DNA of 43,227 nucleotides from JADHUC01 sp964617665 (GCA_964617665.1 CAZUAH010000051.1:1-43227); one strand, 5' to 3'; shown: positions 9,231 through 18,384, counted from the first letter of the stretch. The notes: generated from the sequence alone by a model not told the origin. Translations and numbers: made by a program.

Positions 9231-10226
9231 ATGGAGACGATTCAACTGCCGAACTCGGATCTTGTCGTTTCGCGTCTTTGTTTTGGCTGCTGGGGGATTG
9301 TTGGCGATTTCCACTGGGGCGACCGGGATCACGACCAATCGGTCGCGGCCATGCATGCGGCGTTGGACGCAGGGGTCAACTTCTTCGACACGGCAGCCGT
9401 TTACGGCAATGGCGAGAGCGAGAAACTGGTCGGCAGAGTGCTATCAGGCAAGCGGGACCAGGTCACAATTGCCTCGAAAGTTCTGCCGGATACGATGAAG
9501 CCGGACGAGATCCTCCGCTGTTGCGAAGAGTCCTTGGTACGACTGGGGACGGACTACATCGACTTGTACCAGACGCACTGGACCAGCCGCGAGACGCCTG
9601 CCGCCGATTCGTGGGATGCGATGCTGAAGTTGAAACAGCAAGGCAAGGTGCGCCACATTGGCGTGTGCAACGCTGGTGTTGGCGACTTGGGCGAATTCAG
9701 CGTCTCGGAACCACCGGTGACCGACCAGTTGCCCTACAGTCTGCTGTGGCGAGCGATCGAGCACGACATTCTGCCCCGTTGTCTCGACAGCGGCATAGGC
9801 ATCCTGGTCTACAGCCCCCTGATGCACGGCATGCTGGCTGACAAGTACAAATCGGCGGCCGACGTGCCTGACGGTCGGGCTCGTTCGCGACATTTCGGTA
9901 GCCAGCGACCGCTGACGCGACACGGTGAAGCGGGGTGTGAAAAGGAGACATTCTCCGCCCTTGGAGCCATCGCCGATGTTTGCCGACGACTGGAACGGAC
10001 GATGGCGGATGTGGCGCTTGCCTGGTGTTTGCAGCAACCGGGTATCTCCTGCGTTATCGCGGGAGTAAGCTCGCAAGAACAATTGGCGCAGAACGTATAC
10101 AGTTTCAATAATCCGCTTCCGGACGATGCGGTCAACGAACTGAACGAAGCCACGGCGGCTTTGAAGCAGGCGCTCGGGCCGAACCCCGACATGTGGGAAG
10201 GCTCCGAGAATTCGCGGTTTCGGTAA
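9231..10226 (+). CDS. Aldo/keto reductase
   Basis: 331 aa, starting at ATG 9231 with AGGAG about ten bases upstream. NADPH-dependent (beta/alpha)8 barrel. The catalytic tetrad is visible: Asp and Tyr in FFDTAAVYGNG, Lys in TIASKVLP, His in LYQTHW. KVRHIGVCNAG and the C-terminal ISCVIAGVSSQEQLAQN match the cofactor phosphate-binding part of the AKR11/AKR12-like (general stress Gsp69, YajO) group. Substrate unknown. It is followed after 48 bp by the DUF1080 gene in the same direction, so the two may share a transcript. Confidence 0.92.
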   Translation: METIQLPNSDLVVSRLCFGCWGIVGDFHWGDRDHDQSVAAMHAALDAGVNFFDTAAVYGNGESEKLVGRVLSGKRDQVTIASKVLPDTMKPDEILRCCEESLVRLGTDYIDLYQTHWTSRETPAADSWDAMLKLKQQGKVRHIGVCNAGVGDLGEFSVSEPPVTDQLPYSLLWRAIEHDILPRCLDSGIGILVYSPLMHGMLADKYKSAADVPDGRARSRHFGSQRPLTRHGEAGCEKETFSALGAIADVCRRLERTMADVALAWCLQQPGISCVIAGVSSQEQLAQNVYSFNNPLPDDAVNELNEATAALKQALGPNPDMWEGSENSRFR

Positions 10227-10274
10227 ATGTCCCAACGTGTTTGTGGTTACCTGATGAGACGGGAGGAAATCCTG

Positions 10275-10934
10275 ATGAGAAGAATCATGTTTCTAACGAT
10301 CGTTGCCATCGCGTCGGTTGGCATCACCGGCGTATGTGCCGAGAGACCGGCCCCATCCGGAGATGCAAAGAAGCCGCAGAAGGTCACCAAGCTATTCGAC
10401 GGCAAAACGCTGAAGGGCTGGAAGATCCTTGACAAGATCGACTTTGAAGATCACGGTAAGGTCGAAGCCAAAGATGGCGAGTTGATCTTGCATGAAGGGC
10501 AAGCGATGACCGGCGTTTCGTGGAAGGGCGACTTCCCGCGGGTCCAATACGAGGTCTCGTTTGAAGCCAGGCGGATCAAGGGCGACGATTTCTTCTGCGG
10601 TATGACCTTTCCCGTGGGGAAGACGCACTGCAGTCTGATTCTCGGCGGCTGGGGCGGCAGCATCACCGGCCTTTCGTGCCTTGACGGCTATTCGGCTGAC
10701 GAAAACGAAACGACTGGCGTGATCGACTTCAAGCGAAACCAGTGGTACAAGGTTCGCCTGCGAGTGACCAAAGAAAAGATCGAGGCGTGGGTCGACAAAG
10801 AGAAGATCGTCGACGTGGAGACAAAGGACCGCAAGATTGACCTTCGCTGGGAAATGGAGACCATGCCGCCATTTGGCTTTGCCACCTGGTACACGACGGG
10901 CGGCTACCGCAACATCGTGTTGACGCGGCGGTAG
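10275..10934 (+). CDS. Exported DUF1080 (3-keto-disaccharide hydrolase family) protein
   Basis: 219 aa from ATG 10275, chosen because GGGAGGAA lies seven bases upstream and a good signal peptide follows (MRRIMFLTIVAIASVGITGVCA, cut before ER). LFDGKTLKGWK is the hallmark N-terminal motif of DUF1080, a concanavalin-like beta-sandwich; WKGDFPRVQYEVSFEARR and WYKVRLRVTKEKIEAWVDKEKIVDVE are its later strands. Some members hydrolyse 3-keto-glucosides; many planctomycete paralogues are uncharacterised. Together with the neighbouring reductase and NPCBM protein it suggests periplasmic glycan use. Confidence 0.9.
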   Translation: MRRIMFLTIVAIASVGITGVCAERPAPSGDAKKPQKVTKLFDGKTLKGWKILDKIDFEDHGKVEAKDGELILHEGQAMTGVSWKGDFPRVQYEVSFEARRIKGDDFFCGMTFPVGKTHCSLILGGWGGSITGLSCLDGYSADENETTGVIDFKRNQWYKVRLRVTKEKIEAWVDKEKIVDVETKDRKIDLRWEMETMPPFGFATWYTTGGYRNIVLTRR

Positions 10935-11031
10935 GCCAGCGGAAGATGACGTGTCACAGAAAGAGCGACTCTGCCAGCTATCCGTACTTTCAGGGTTGGG
11001 GAGCACGTCAATTGGCGTGCGGCGATCAAGA

Positions 11032-13557
11032 ATGAAGAATAGTCGCATCAATTTGACACATAGCGTTGTAGCCATCTTGTGCCTTTCGGCGTTTGTTCTG
11101 ATCGGCTGTGCGGCGCGAAATGACCCCAGTGGTCCTGAGACGTCCAGCAACCAAGATTCAAGGGCGAAAAACGCTGCGGAGGATGAGCAGCCCGACCACC
11201 AATCTGATCTCGGGGAGAAGCGTGCGGACCAGGAGACGCTGGCGAAGATAGCCCTACACGACGACTTAGTCGCGAGCGACACCGCCGTGAACAAGCTCAC
11301 CGACCAGACGTTGCTGGCAAAAGTTGCCGTGGAGGCCAAGGATTGGAGCATACGACGTATCGCCGTGTCCAAGCTTGAAGACAAGCGTTTGCTGGCAGGT
11401 ATTGCCACTGACGACGAGGATGTGAACGTCCGCTGCGCCGCAGTGCAAAAGCTGACCGACGAAGCCCTGCTGGCGTGGATCGCCGTGGAGGACAACAACG
11501 CGACCGTTTGCGCAGCCGCCGTGAGGAAGCTGAGAGATCCGGCCCTTCTGGCACGGGTCGCCGCGGAAACGGAGCATTGGTTTGTCCGCCGAATGGCCGT
11601 GACAATGTTAACGGACCAAAAGGCTCTCGCGAGGATCGCCACGGAGGAGCGCGATGATGACATCCGCCGTATCGCAGTAGAAAAGCTCACCGACCAAGAC
11701 ACTCTGGCCAAGATCGCCATGGAGGACCGGGACTACGACGTGCGTCTTGCCGCCACGTCGAGAATCACTGAACCAAAGGCTCTAGCAAAGATAGAGGCCT
11801 GGATAAGACCACAAGTGACTCGCCGAGTCACCGATCAGGAGATGTTAGCGAAAATCGCCGTATTTGCCGGGGATTCAGAGGTCCGCCGTATTGCCGTGTC
11901 CAAGCTAGAAGACGAGCCTTTGCTCGCCAGAATTGCCGTCGAAGATGAGGACTGGGACTTCCGCCGCGCCGCAGCCGAAATGGTGACAGATCAGGCCTCA
12001 TTGGCGAGAATCGCCGTAGAGGCGAAGGAGCCGGCGATCCGTCGTGCCGCCGCGGGCAAGCTTACCGATCAGGAAATATTAGCAACAATGGGGATGTGGG
12101 TTACCCCAGACTTGACACGGCAGGTAGACGATCAGGAGTTGTTGCGGAGAATCGCTACAGAGGCCAAGGACTCCGACGTACGCCTGGCCGCCACCGAAAG
12201 GCTCAGCGATCAGGGATTGCTGGCGCAGATCGTAATGGAGGACGCGGATGACAACGTTCGATGTGCCGCTGCAAAACGGCTCAGCGATCAAGACCTGCTG
12301 TCTAAGATCGCCACGCAAGACGCGGATGGCTCCGTGCGCCGCGCCGCCACAGAGAAGCTCACGGACCAGACCCTCCTGGCACGCATCGCCGTCGAGGACG
12401 GAAACGCGAATGTGCGCCATACCAGCGTGTGGAAGCTACGGGACAAAGACTTGCTGGCAACAATCGCCCGTGAGGACCCGAATGACGAAGTCCGCCTTGC
12501 CGCCGTGCGAAAGGTCGGTGACCAGGAATTGCTGACAAGGATCGCGGTGGAGGATGAGAGTGGGGAGGTCCGCAGAGCTGCCGTAGAGAAGCTCGGCGAC
12601 CAGGATCTACTGGCAAAGCTTGCATTGCAGGAACGCGATTCGTGGGTCCGGACGGTCGCGGTGGAGACACTGACCGACCAATCCGTTTTGGCGAGAGTTG
12701 CGCTCGAGAGCAGGTACGCGCATATCGGCCGTGCCGCAGTCGAGAAACTGGCCGATCAGACAATGTTTGCAAAGGTGGCTATTGATGCCACAACTTCGGA
12801 GGTCCGTGATACCGCTCGGCTCGCACTCACAAATCGAATTGTAGGTGAAAGGGCACGTGCGGCCGGGGAGGAAAAGCCGCTTGACGAGTTCGATTCCTTG
12901 ACTCAGTTCTTGACTACCGCCCCGGAAGACGACCTTCGTTTGAAGGCATACCTCGGAGACCTTTCGATATCCACGAGGGATCCGATTGAGGCCATCGCTC
13001 GCCTGAGACGAGCCGTCGCGCAACCTCGTATTCGCACCCGCGTGGGGCGGGTCCTGATTCTAGTGTCGTCCACGCGCGTTGAGCGTAAATATAGGCCGGC
13101 GGGTGTTCTGATAGGTAGGCAATGCTGTATTACGCTAAAGCCGGCACGAGGTAGTCTCGAGACGGAGACTTGGTCGCCTCGCTTTCCCGATGTAGTAACA
13201 TCAATCGCACCGCCTGCAGGGGGCGCCGAGACTCCCGTACATAGCGAAATGCTTCTGAAGCAACTGCTTGCGCAATCTCCATTCACACAACAAGATCTGG
13301 AGCACCTTGCTAGCGCCAGTATTCCCGAGGTGCGCACCGCGGCTGTGATGAACTCAACGGGCAAGATCGTACTACTCACGGCGGTCAAAGACGTAGACAA
13401 TTTTGTTCGCGAAGCCGCCGTGGAGAAACTGACCGACCAATCGATTTTGGCGAAGGTGGCTGAGGAGGACGAATCCCCGCATGTCCGCGACGCAGCCGTC
13501 AAGAGAATTGCCGCACTATCAAATGAGCAACCAACCGCCGGAGCGACGGAGCAGTAG
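11032..13557 (+). CDS. Lipoprotein with 21 HEAT/LRV-like 26-residue repeats
   Basis: 841 aa from ATG 11032, selected because it opens a lipoprotein signal (AILCLSAFVLIGC, lipobox LIGC, lipid-anchored Cys at residue 26). After a polar linker, residues 68-603 are 21 tandem repeats with consensus LLAKIAVEDxxxxVRRAAVEKLTDQ. Nineteen units are 26 residues and two (units 8 and 12) are 21. Each full unit would form two helices, as in HEAT or leucine-rich-variant solenoids. A non-repeat region (about 604-750) follows, and the last about 80 residues resume with two to three divergent units. Such solenoids are binding scaffolds; the partner is unknown. It is an envelope-anchored protein. Confidence 0.82.
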   Translation: MKNSRINLTHSVVAILCLSAFVLIGCAARNDPSGPETSSNQDSRAKNAAEDEQPDHQSDLGEKRADQETLAKIALHDDLVASDTAVNKLTDQTLLAKVAVEAKDWSIRRIAVSKLEDKRLLAGIATDDEDVNVRCAAVQKLTDEALLAWIAVEDNNATVCAAAVRKLRDPALLARVAAETEHWFVRRMAVTMLTDQKALARIATEERDDDIRRIAVEKLTDQDTLAKIAMEDRDYDVRLAATSRITEPKALAKIEAWIRPQVTRRVTDQEMLAKIAVFAGDSEVRRIAVSKLEDEPLLARIAVEDEDWDFRRAAAEMVTDQASLARIAVEAKEPAIRRAAAGKLTDQEILATMGMWVTPDLTRQVDDQELLRRIATEAKDSDVRLAATERLSDQGLLAQIVMEDADDNVRCAAAKRLSDQDLLSKIATQDADGSVRRAATEKLTDQTLLARIAVEDGNANVRHTSVWKLRDKDLLATIAREDPNDEVRLAAVRKVGDQELLTRIAVEDESGEVRRAAVEKLGDQDLLAKLALQERDSWVRTVAVETLTDQSVLARVALESRYAHIGRAAVEKLADQTMFAKVAIDATTSEVRDTARLALTNRIVGERARAAGEEKPLDEFDSLTQFLTTAPEDDLRLKAYLGDLSISTRDPIEAIARLRRAVAQPRIRTRVGRVLILVSSTRVERKYRPAGVLIGRQCCITLKPARGSLETETWSPRFPDVVTSIAPPAGGAETPVHSEMLLKQLLAQSPFTQQDLEHLASASIPEVRTAAVMNSTGKIVLLTAVKDVDNFVREAAVEKLTDQSILAKVAEEDESPHVRDAAVKRIAALSNEQPTAGATEQ
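11233..12840 (+). repeat. Coding tandem repeat array, 78-bp unit x 19 plus two 63-bp units
   Basis: The repeat block is exactly 1608 bp = 536 codons = 19 x 26 + 2 x 21. The units are diverged at DNA level but keep LTDQ/LLAxIA and VRxAAV. The two short units share a W-[IV]-x-P-x-x-T-R-x-V-x-D-Q-E pattern. Confidence 0.85.
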
Positions 13558-13837
13558 AGACTCCTGTTGTTTCCCGCGGGATTTCGAGAGCTTCCTTCAG
13601 TGCATTATCTGCGCGAGGGATTTGCAGTCCAAGCACAACTGCTAGATGCAGAATGAGCACAGAGGCCTTCACATCTGGGAACGAATGTCGGTAACGACAG
13701 AACTTGGTCGAGCAACAGCTTCAACATTCCCGTGGCCACTCGGCTGAAGCCCTTGGTCTTCGGGAAAGCCCATGGCCAAGGACAGCTTATCAGACAAAGA
13801 TGTTGATGTCGATCTTGCCCCCTCCGCCAGTCAAACC

Positions 13838-13883
13838 AAAAGGCCCCGAGCGGAGGCAAATCTCCTCCCCCGCGGGGCCTTTT
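13838..13883. terminator. Bidirectional terminator
   Basis: AAAAGGCCCC (13838-13847 region) pairs with GGGGCCTTTT (13874-13883), with an inner partial stem GGAGG/CCTCC. Either strand ends in a T-run. It lies just past the stop of the acidic protein gene on the minus strand and could also stop read-through from the lipoprotein gene. The remaining bases from 13558 hold nothing else that I recognise. Confidence 0.75.
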
Positions 13884-13917
13884 CGTCACGGATGGTCGTC
13901 GGACAAAGACGGTTTCG

Positions 13918-15249
13918 CTATCGCTGAATCGTTTCGTCGGACGCGGGTAGTTCGGCGACTTCTGCGTCGGCCATTTTGGTCAGGTCACGCGAGAGAGATT
14001 GCAGCGCCGTACCGACTCGATCCAGTGTGCGAGCCAAGGACAAAATGGCCTCGCGATCGTTGTCGGATTGCTTTGGCTGCCGGGAAGCGACCTTCCTCAT
14101 TCTTTCGAGGTCCACTTCGATCCAGCACTCCAATTCTGCGTCGGCGCCCAGTTCACCCTCTTCCCAATTCTCCACGAGTTCAGCCTCTTCGGCTTCCTCG
14201 TAGTAGTAGTCGTACTCGTCCCAGTACTCATACCCATAATCGAACTCGTCACTCTCTACTGTCGCCTTTTCCGTGGTGGCCTCGGCGACTTGCACGGCAG
14301 CTTCGGCATCTGTCATTTCTTCAAGGGCCACTTCCATCCAGCATTCCAGCTCTGCGTCGGCGCCCAGTTCGCCTTCTTCCGCACTCTCCACGAGTTCAGC
14401 CTCTTCGGCTTCCTCATGGTAGTAGTCGTACTCGTCCCAGTACTCGTACCCATAGTCGAAATCATCAGCGATCTCTTCGGTGGCCGGTACCGGAGACTCT
14501 TCCACCAGTTCTACTGATTCCTCTTCAAAGCGGGAGCCCTCTTCCTCGTCCCGCTGAAAATCGTCACAGACCCAGTAGTCGTCGTACTCTTCCTCCGACT
14601 CTTCGGTCGCTACGGTTTCGGTGGTCGCTTCGACTTCCTCTTCGACTGACGGCTCGGCGGCTTCGTAGTATTCGTAGGCGTATTCGCCCTCGTAGTCGTA
14701 CATCTCGTCGTAATTGTGTTCTTCCTCGTCGTAAGCCTGCTTCTCTTCTGTCACCGCGATCGAGGCATCCTCGACCAGGATGGAGGCTTCGTCCACAGCC
14801 GGACCCTCAAAGGGATTCTCGCCTTCCGCGACCGTTTCCACCGTCTCTTCGCCGGTCATCTCCTCGCTGGCGTCATCCGCCGCGAATTCGTGGTCGTAGT
14901 ATTCGTCCGTCTCGCTGTCATACCAGTAGTCCGCGTCCTCGTCGGCGTATTCCTCTGCGGAAATTTCGCTTGCTGATTCCGCTTCATCTCCTGCCTCATC
15001 AGACGCGACGCCTTCTGCCAATTCGTCGCACGCAGGGACATTCTGGGGGGCATCACTACCAATGCCTTCGTAATAGTAGTCGTACTCCTCTTCGTAGAGG
15101 GGATCGCACATCGCAGGACAGCATCCGTGGGCCTGCGGTGTTGTCGCCTGCGAATCGTCGCCGGTATCGCTTCTGACGGCCTTGGTCAGTAGCAGTGAGC
15201 CCGAAAGCGCGGCGCACATAATCGCAAGAGAAAGAACAGAACGTGTCAT
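13918..15249 (-). CDS. Exported, extremely acidic Tyr/Glu-rich repeat protein
   Basis: 443 aa. A signal peptide (MTRSVLSLAIMCAALSGSLLL) is followed by a body dominated by Glu, Asp, Tyr and Ala. A Cys cluster (HGCCPAMCD) lies near residue 43. Two homologous 51-residue blocks, 72 residues apart, both contain FDYGYEYWDEYDYY, EEAEEAELVE and EEGELGADAELECW. The last about 60 residues are different: a charged helix (REAILSLARTLDRVGTALQSLSRDLTKM) that could be a coiled coil. AGGAGG precedes the start. No known fold; the composition suggests a disordered, cation-binding or surface-matrix protein. The aromatic YY/YW clusters are unusual for simple acidic linkers. Confidence 0.75.
   Translation of the reverse strand: MTRSVLSLAIMCAALSGSLLLTKAVRSDTGDDSQATTPQAHGCCPAMCDPLYEEEYDYYYEGIGSDAPQNVPACDELAEGVASDEAGDEAESASEISAEEYADEDADYWYDSETDEYYDHEFAADDASEEMTGEETVETVAEGENPFEGPAVDEASILVEDASIAVTEEKQAYDEEEHNYDEMYDYEGEYAYEYYEAAEPSVEEEVEATTETVATEESEEEYDDYWVCDDFQRDEEEGSRFEEESVELVEESPVPATEEIADDFDYGYEYWDEYDYYHEEAEEAELVESAEEGELGADAELECWMEVALEEMTDAEAAVQVAEATTEKATVESDEFDYGYEYWDEYDYYYEEAEEAELVENWEEGELGADAELECWIEVDLERMRKVASRQPKQSDNDREAILSLARTLDRVGTALQSLSRDLTKMADAEVAELPASDETIQR
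14098..14466 (-). repeat. Two 153-bp direct repeats in the acidic protein gene
   Basis: Bases 14098-14250 and 14314-14466 are strongly similar at DNA level (216-bp offset, in frame), encoding the FDYGYEYWDEYDYY...ELGADAELECW block twice. Few differences have accumulated, so the duplication is recent or under homogenisation. Confidence 0.85.
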
Positions 15250-15604
15250 GGGTTACATCCTCCTGACGTAATGTGTGGAACCTATTAGCCACGTTGCCTT
15301 TACGGCAAATCTGTGAGGTCTGCAAAACGAGATGGACGGTGTACCTCAGTAGTGTTCGTATCGGAGTCTGCGGAATTCACCTGTTAGGCGATTATGGAAA
15401 CAAGGGAAAGACAGGGATAATAGGTAGCGTTCTGCGCGGCCAGCGAATCCAGGAAAAGCTTGCTGCTGAATTCAGAAGTAACGTTCGTAACGGCCAGCGA
15501 TGGGGCGCGATTTCTACAGGCTGCGTGTATTGCAAAAACACATTCCGGCTGAGATGCTTAGTGGGTGATCGAAATGCTGAGTTTGGCCCAAAAAGGAGCG
15601 CGAT
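15250..15604. other. Divergent intergenic region
   Basis: 355 bp between the acidic protein gene and a small plus-strand gene, expected to hold both promoters. I see no gene, RNA or repeat in it. Confidence 0.45.
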
Positions 15605-15928
15605 ATGGCTTTGTTCGAGGTTGAGACAGACGCACACATAATTATCACGTGGGCGGACGACGAAGAGACAGCGACCGGTGCCGTCCACGATGCTTATCCA
15701 AACGACCAAGTCATTCGTTTGACGAAACGTCCACGTGATACTTGGGTCATTTCCAAGGGCGCGTTGGGATTGGTCGAGGACTTCGACCCGTGCGATGTGG
15801 CTCGGGATTGCCTCTCGAAAGCTTCTGGTGACAAAGTGCATGCCATTCGGCTTTACATGCACGAAACAGGTACGGATCTGGACAGAGCGCGTAAGGTCAT
15901 CGAGTCCAACATCGTTGTGGGCTGGTAA
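15605..15928 (+). CDS. Small cytoplasmic protein with an L7/L12-CTD-like C-terminus, unknown function
   Basis: 107 aa, no signal or membrane segment. AAAGGAG lies seven bases before the ATG. The N-terminal half is acidic and beta-rich (FEVETDAHIIITWADDEE). The C-terminal part KVHAIRLYMHETGTDLDRARKVIE follows the pattern KxxAI[KR]xxxxxTGxxLxxA[KR]xxVE seen in the C-terminal helices of ribosomal protein L7/L12 and in small unrelated proteins carrying that motif. Function unknown. It precedes ftr by 80 bp on the same strand. Confidence 0.7.
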   Translation: MALFEVETDAHIIITWADDEETATGAVHDAYPNDQVIRLTKRPRDTWVISKGALGLVEDFDPCDVARDCLSKASGDKVHAIRLYMHETGTDLDRARKVIESNIVVGW

Positions 15929-16008
15929 CGGTCGGGCTCAAACAAGTCGAAATGAGGCTATGGGCCACGGCCCAAAGCCCGGCGGCGTGGTGAAACCGAG
16001 GTTTGACG

Positions 16009-16899
16009 TTGCATCTGGGATCTACGCTAATCCAGGACTCGTTTGCCGAAGCCTTCGGCATGACGTTCGCCCGCGTGCTAGTCACGGCCCACGACGAATA
16101 CTGGCTGGAAGCCGCGGTGCGCGAGATGACCGGATACGCATCGTCGGTCATTGCCTGCGACGCCGAGGCGGGACTGGAGCGGTCCCAGTCTGCCGATGAT
16201 ACGCCTGATGGTCGTCCCGGGGCATTTGTGCTGGTTTTCGGTTTCTCGCAGAAAGCCCTCGCCAAGTGCATGCCCACGCGAATTGGGCAGTGCGTAATGA
16301 CCTGCCCAACTACGGCGGTTTTCGACGGATTGCCCGATTCCGAATCACGAGTTCCGTTGGGAAAACACCTTCGATATTTCGGGGATGGTTTTCAGAAAAG
16401 CAAGGTGCTGGAAGGAAGACGTTTTTGGCGAGTTCCCGTGATGGACGGCGAGTTTCTGGTCCAGGAAGACGTGGGAACCGGCAAAGGCGTCGGTGGCGGC
16501 AACATTATCATTCAGACGCAAACCCAACCGGCGGGGCTGGCAGCCGCACGGCGCGCCGTCGAGGCGTTGGCCAAGATCGATGGCGTGATCGCGCCTTTTC
16601 CAGGAGGCGTGGCTCGCAGCGGCAGCAAGGTGGGCTCGCGGTATAAAGGCCTGCCGGCTTCCACGGCGGACGCTTTTTGCCCCACACTACGGGGGCGCGT
16701 CGAGTCCCAGCTACACCCCGATGCAAACTGCGCGTTTGAAGTAGTGATTGACGGAATGAGCGGGGAAGCTGTCGCCGAGGCCATGATGGCAGCCATCCGG
16801 GCGGCGGCGGCCGACGACGTACTCGCCATTGGAGCGGGCAACTACGGAGGAAAGCTGGGCAAGTTCCACTTCCATTTGCACGAGTTGTTGAAGTCGTGA
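16009..16899 (+). CDS. ftr: Formylmethanofuran:tetrahydromethanopterin formyltransferase (Ftr/FhcD)
   Basis: 296 aa. An in-frame TGA at 15991 limits the start. TTG 16009 is chosen over TTG 16003 because GAGG (15998-16001) then lies seven bases upstream and the product aligns from residue 1 with the archaeal start (x-x-x-x-x-x-x-I-x-D-[ST]-FAEAF). FAEAFGM, SVIACDAEAGLER, MTCPTTAVFDG, VGGGNIIIQTQTQ, FPGGVARSGSKVGSRYKGLPAS and the final AIGAGNYGGKLGKFHFHLHEL are all Ftr family signatures. It moves formyl between tetrahydromethanopterin and a methanofuran-type carrier in the formaldehyde/formate C1 pathway of methylotrophs and planctomycetes. No fhcA/B/C is next to it. Confidence 0.95.
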   Translation: MHLGSTLIQDSFAEAFGMTFARVLVTAHDEYWLEAAVREMTGYASSVIACDAEAGLERSQSADDTPDGRPGAFVLVFGFSQKALAKCMPTRIGQCVMTCPTTAVFDGLPDSESRVPLGKHLRYFGDGFQKSKVLEGRRFWRVPVMDGEFLVQEDVGTGKGVGGGNIIIQTQTQPAGLAAARRAVEALAKIDGVIAPFPGGVARSGSKVGSRYKGLPASTADAFCPTLRGRVESQLHPDANCAFEVVIDGMSGEAVAEAMMAAIRAAAADDVLAIGAGNYGGKLGKFHFHLHELLKS

Positions 16900-18368
16900 C
16901 GATCGACGAGCAGATTGGCACCAAGGCAAACCTACCACGAGGTTGGCAGGTCAAACTCTCGCGTTTCTTCGCCAGCATGTGGACGGAACTGTCCGTCGGT
17001 GTACTGGTAGTGATTTCCGTGGTGTTGACGCTGCTTGAGTTCACGTTGAGTGAGTCTACGGGTAGGCTGCAGGACAAAGAGACGTTGGCCGCGCTGGAAT
17101 TGTCGAATGACATCATCACCATCGTCTTCGTTATTGAGCTGACATTGCGTTATCTGGCCGCTTCGTCGAAAAGGCTTTTTCTTCGACAATACTGGTTGGA
17201 CATCATCGCTGTCTTGCCGCTCTTTCGCGTGTTTCGTGGCTTCCGGGCAGTTCGCCTTCTGCGACTGGTCCGGTTGTTGCGAATGTTTGGCGTCGTCTCG
17301 CGTTTGGCGAGCCATTTTCCTTACATCTTGCGGCGCGGAGCGATGGAATACATCGTCGTGTGTTGCCTGCTGGCGTTGACAATCATCTTTGGCTCGGGTG
17401 CGATGATGTTGTTCGAGGGGCGAAGTGGTGACGTCGCAGGTGCAGAAGGCGAAGAATTCGATCTGGAGGATTCCGTCTGGTTCAGCGTGTATTCGCTGTT
17501 TGCTGGAGAGCCGATCCCGGGACCGCCGCGAACGATCGGCGGCAAGATCGTCGCAGTATTTGTAATGTTCATGGGGCTGACGATCTTTGCCATGTTAACC
17601 GGCACGGTATCCGCTTTCATGGTCGAGCGACTGCAGTCGGAGGGGGTGAAGGTGAATTGGAGCGAACTCAGGAACCACGTGGTCATCTGTGGCTGGAACA
17701 GCAAGGCGGAGATCATCGTAAAAGAATTCCGCGCTTCGGCGGTCGGGGATAAGACGTCAATTGTGGTGATTGCGCAATGGGACCACGAACCGCCCACATT
17801 GCCGCAGGAAATCGAATCCAATGTCCTGTTCTACAACGACGATTTCACACGAGTTGCGGCATTAGAGCACGTAGGCATTCACCATGCGTCCCGATGCATC
17901 ATCATGGCGGATACTTCGGGCGGTCGAACCGAGCAGGACGCGGACGCTCGCACGATACTGGCGGCCTTGACGGTCGAGAAACTCAACCCGGCGGTTTACA
18001 CATGCGCCGAACTGCTGAATCGGTCATATGGCTCCCACCTAACCATGGGCCAAGTGAATGACTACGTGGTCAGCGGCGAATACGGTGCGTATCTGCTTGC
18101 CCAAGCGGCTATGAACCGAGGATTGATGGACGTTTTCACCGAATTGTTGACCTATCAGAAGGGAAGCCAATTCTACCGCATCCCCATCCCCAAAGACTGG
18201 ATTGGCAAGGCGTATTTGGATGCGTTTCTCGAATTGAAGACGAGCCAAAATGCTGTGCTCGTGTCGGTACACACCGCCGACGATCAGATGTTGGTGAATC
18301 CGACCGACTACAAATTCTGTGCAGGCGACGAGATTGTGGCGATCGCTGCCGCCGAGATATCTTTCTAG
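16896..18368 (+). CDS. Six-helix voltage-sensor-type channel with RCK/TrkA domains and a non-canonical pore
   Basis: 490 aa from GTG 16896, which overlaps the ftr stop (GTGA), so translation is probably coupled. Membrane helices S1-S6 cover about residues 25-250. S4 is rich in Arg (FRGFRAVRLLRLVRLLRMF, Arg every third residue), as in voltage sensors. The pore loop reads SVYSLFAGEPIPGPP: where a potassium filter would have TVGYGD, residues 200-205 are S-L-F-A-G-E. The cytoplasmic part has a TrkA-N/RCK domain (NHVVICGWNSKAEIIV, then VLFYNDDFTRVAALEHVGI) and a TrkA-C domain ending DYKFCAGDEIVAIA. The architecture is that of Kch/MthK-like channels, but ion selectivity cannot be assumed to be potassium. 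Confidence 0.85.
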   Translation: MTIDEQIGTKANLPRGWQVKLSRFFASMWTELSVGVLVVISVVLTLLEFTLSESTGRLQDKETLAALELSNDIITIVFVIELTLRYLAASSKRLFLRQYWLDIIAVLPLFRVFRGFRAVRLLRLVRLLRMFGVVSRLASHFPYILRRGAMEYIVVCCLLALTIIFGSGAMMLFEGRSGDVAGAEGEEFDLEDSVWFSVYSLFAGEPIPGPPRTIGGKIVAVFVMFMGLTIFAMLTGTVSAFMVERLQSEGVKVNWSELRNHVVICGWNSKAEIIVKEFRASAVGDKTSIVVIAQWDHEPPTLPQEIESNVLFYNDDFTRVAALEHVGIHHASRCIIMADTSGGRTEQDADARTILAALTVEKLNPAVYTCAELLNRSYGSHLTMGQVNDYVVSGEYGAYLLAQAAMNRGLMDVFTELLTYQKGSQFYRIPIPKDWIGKAYLDAFLELKTSQNAVLVSVHTADDQMLVNPTDYKFCAGDEIVAIAAAEISF

Positions 18369-18384
18369 GATCGAGCGGAAGACC

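Noticed and set aside
10392..11720. 442-codon minus-strand frame
   Set aside because: Spans two well-supported plus-strand genes; repetitive Ser/Ala content mirrors the lipoprotein repeats.
13704..15176. 490-codon plus-strand frame rich in Arg/Pro/Ser
   Set aside because: Antisense shadow of the acidic Glu/Asp-rich gene, which has a signal peptide and a ribosome site.
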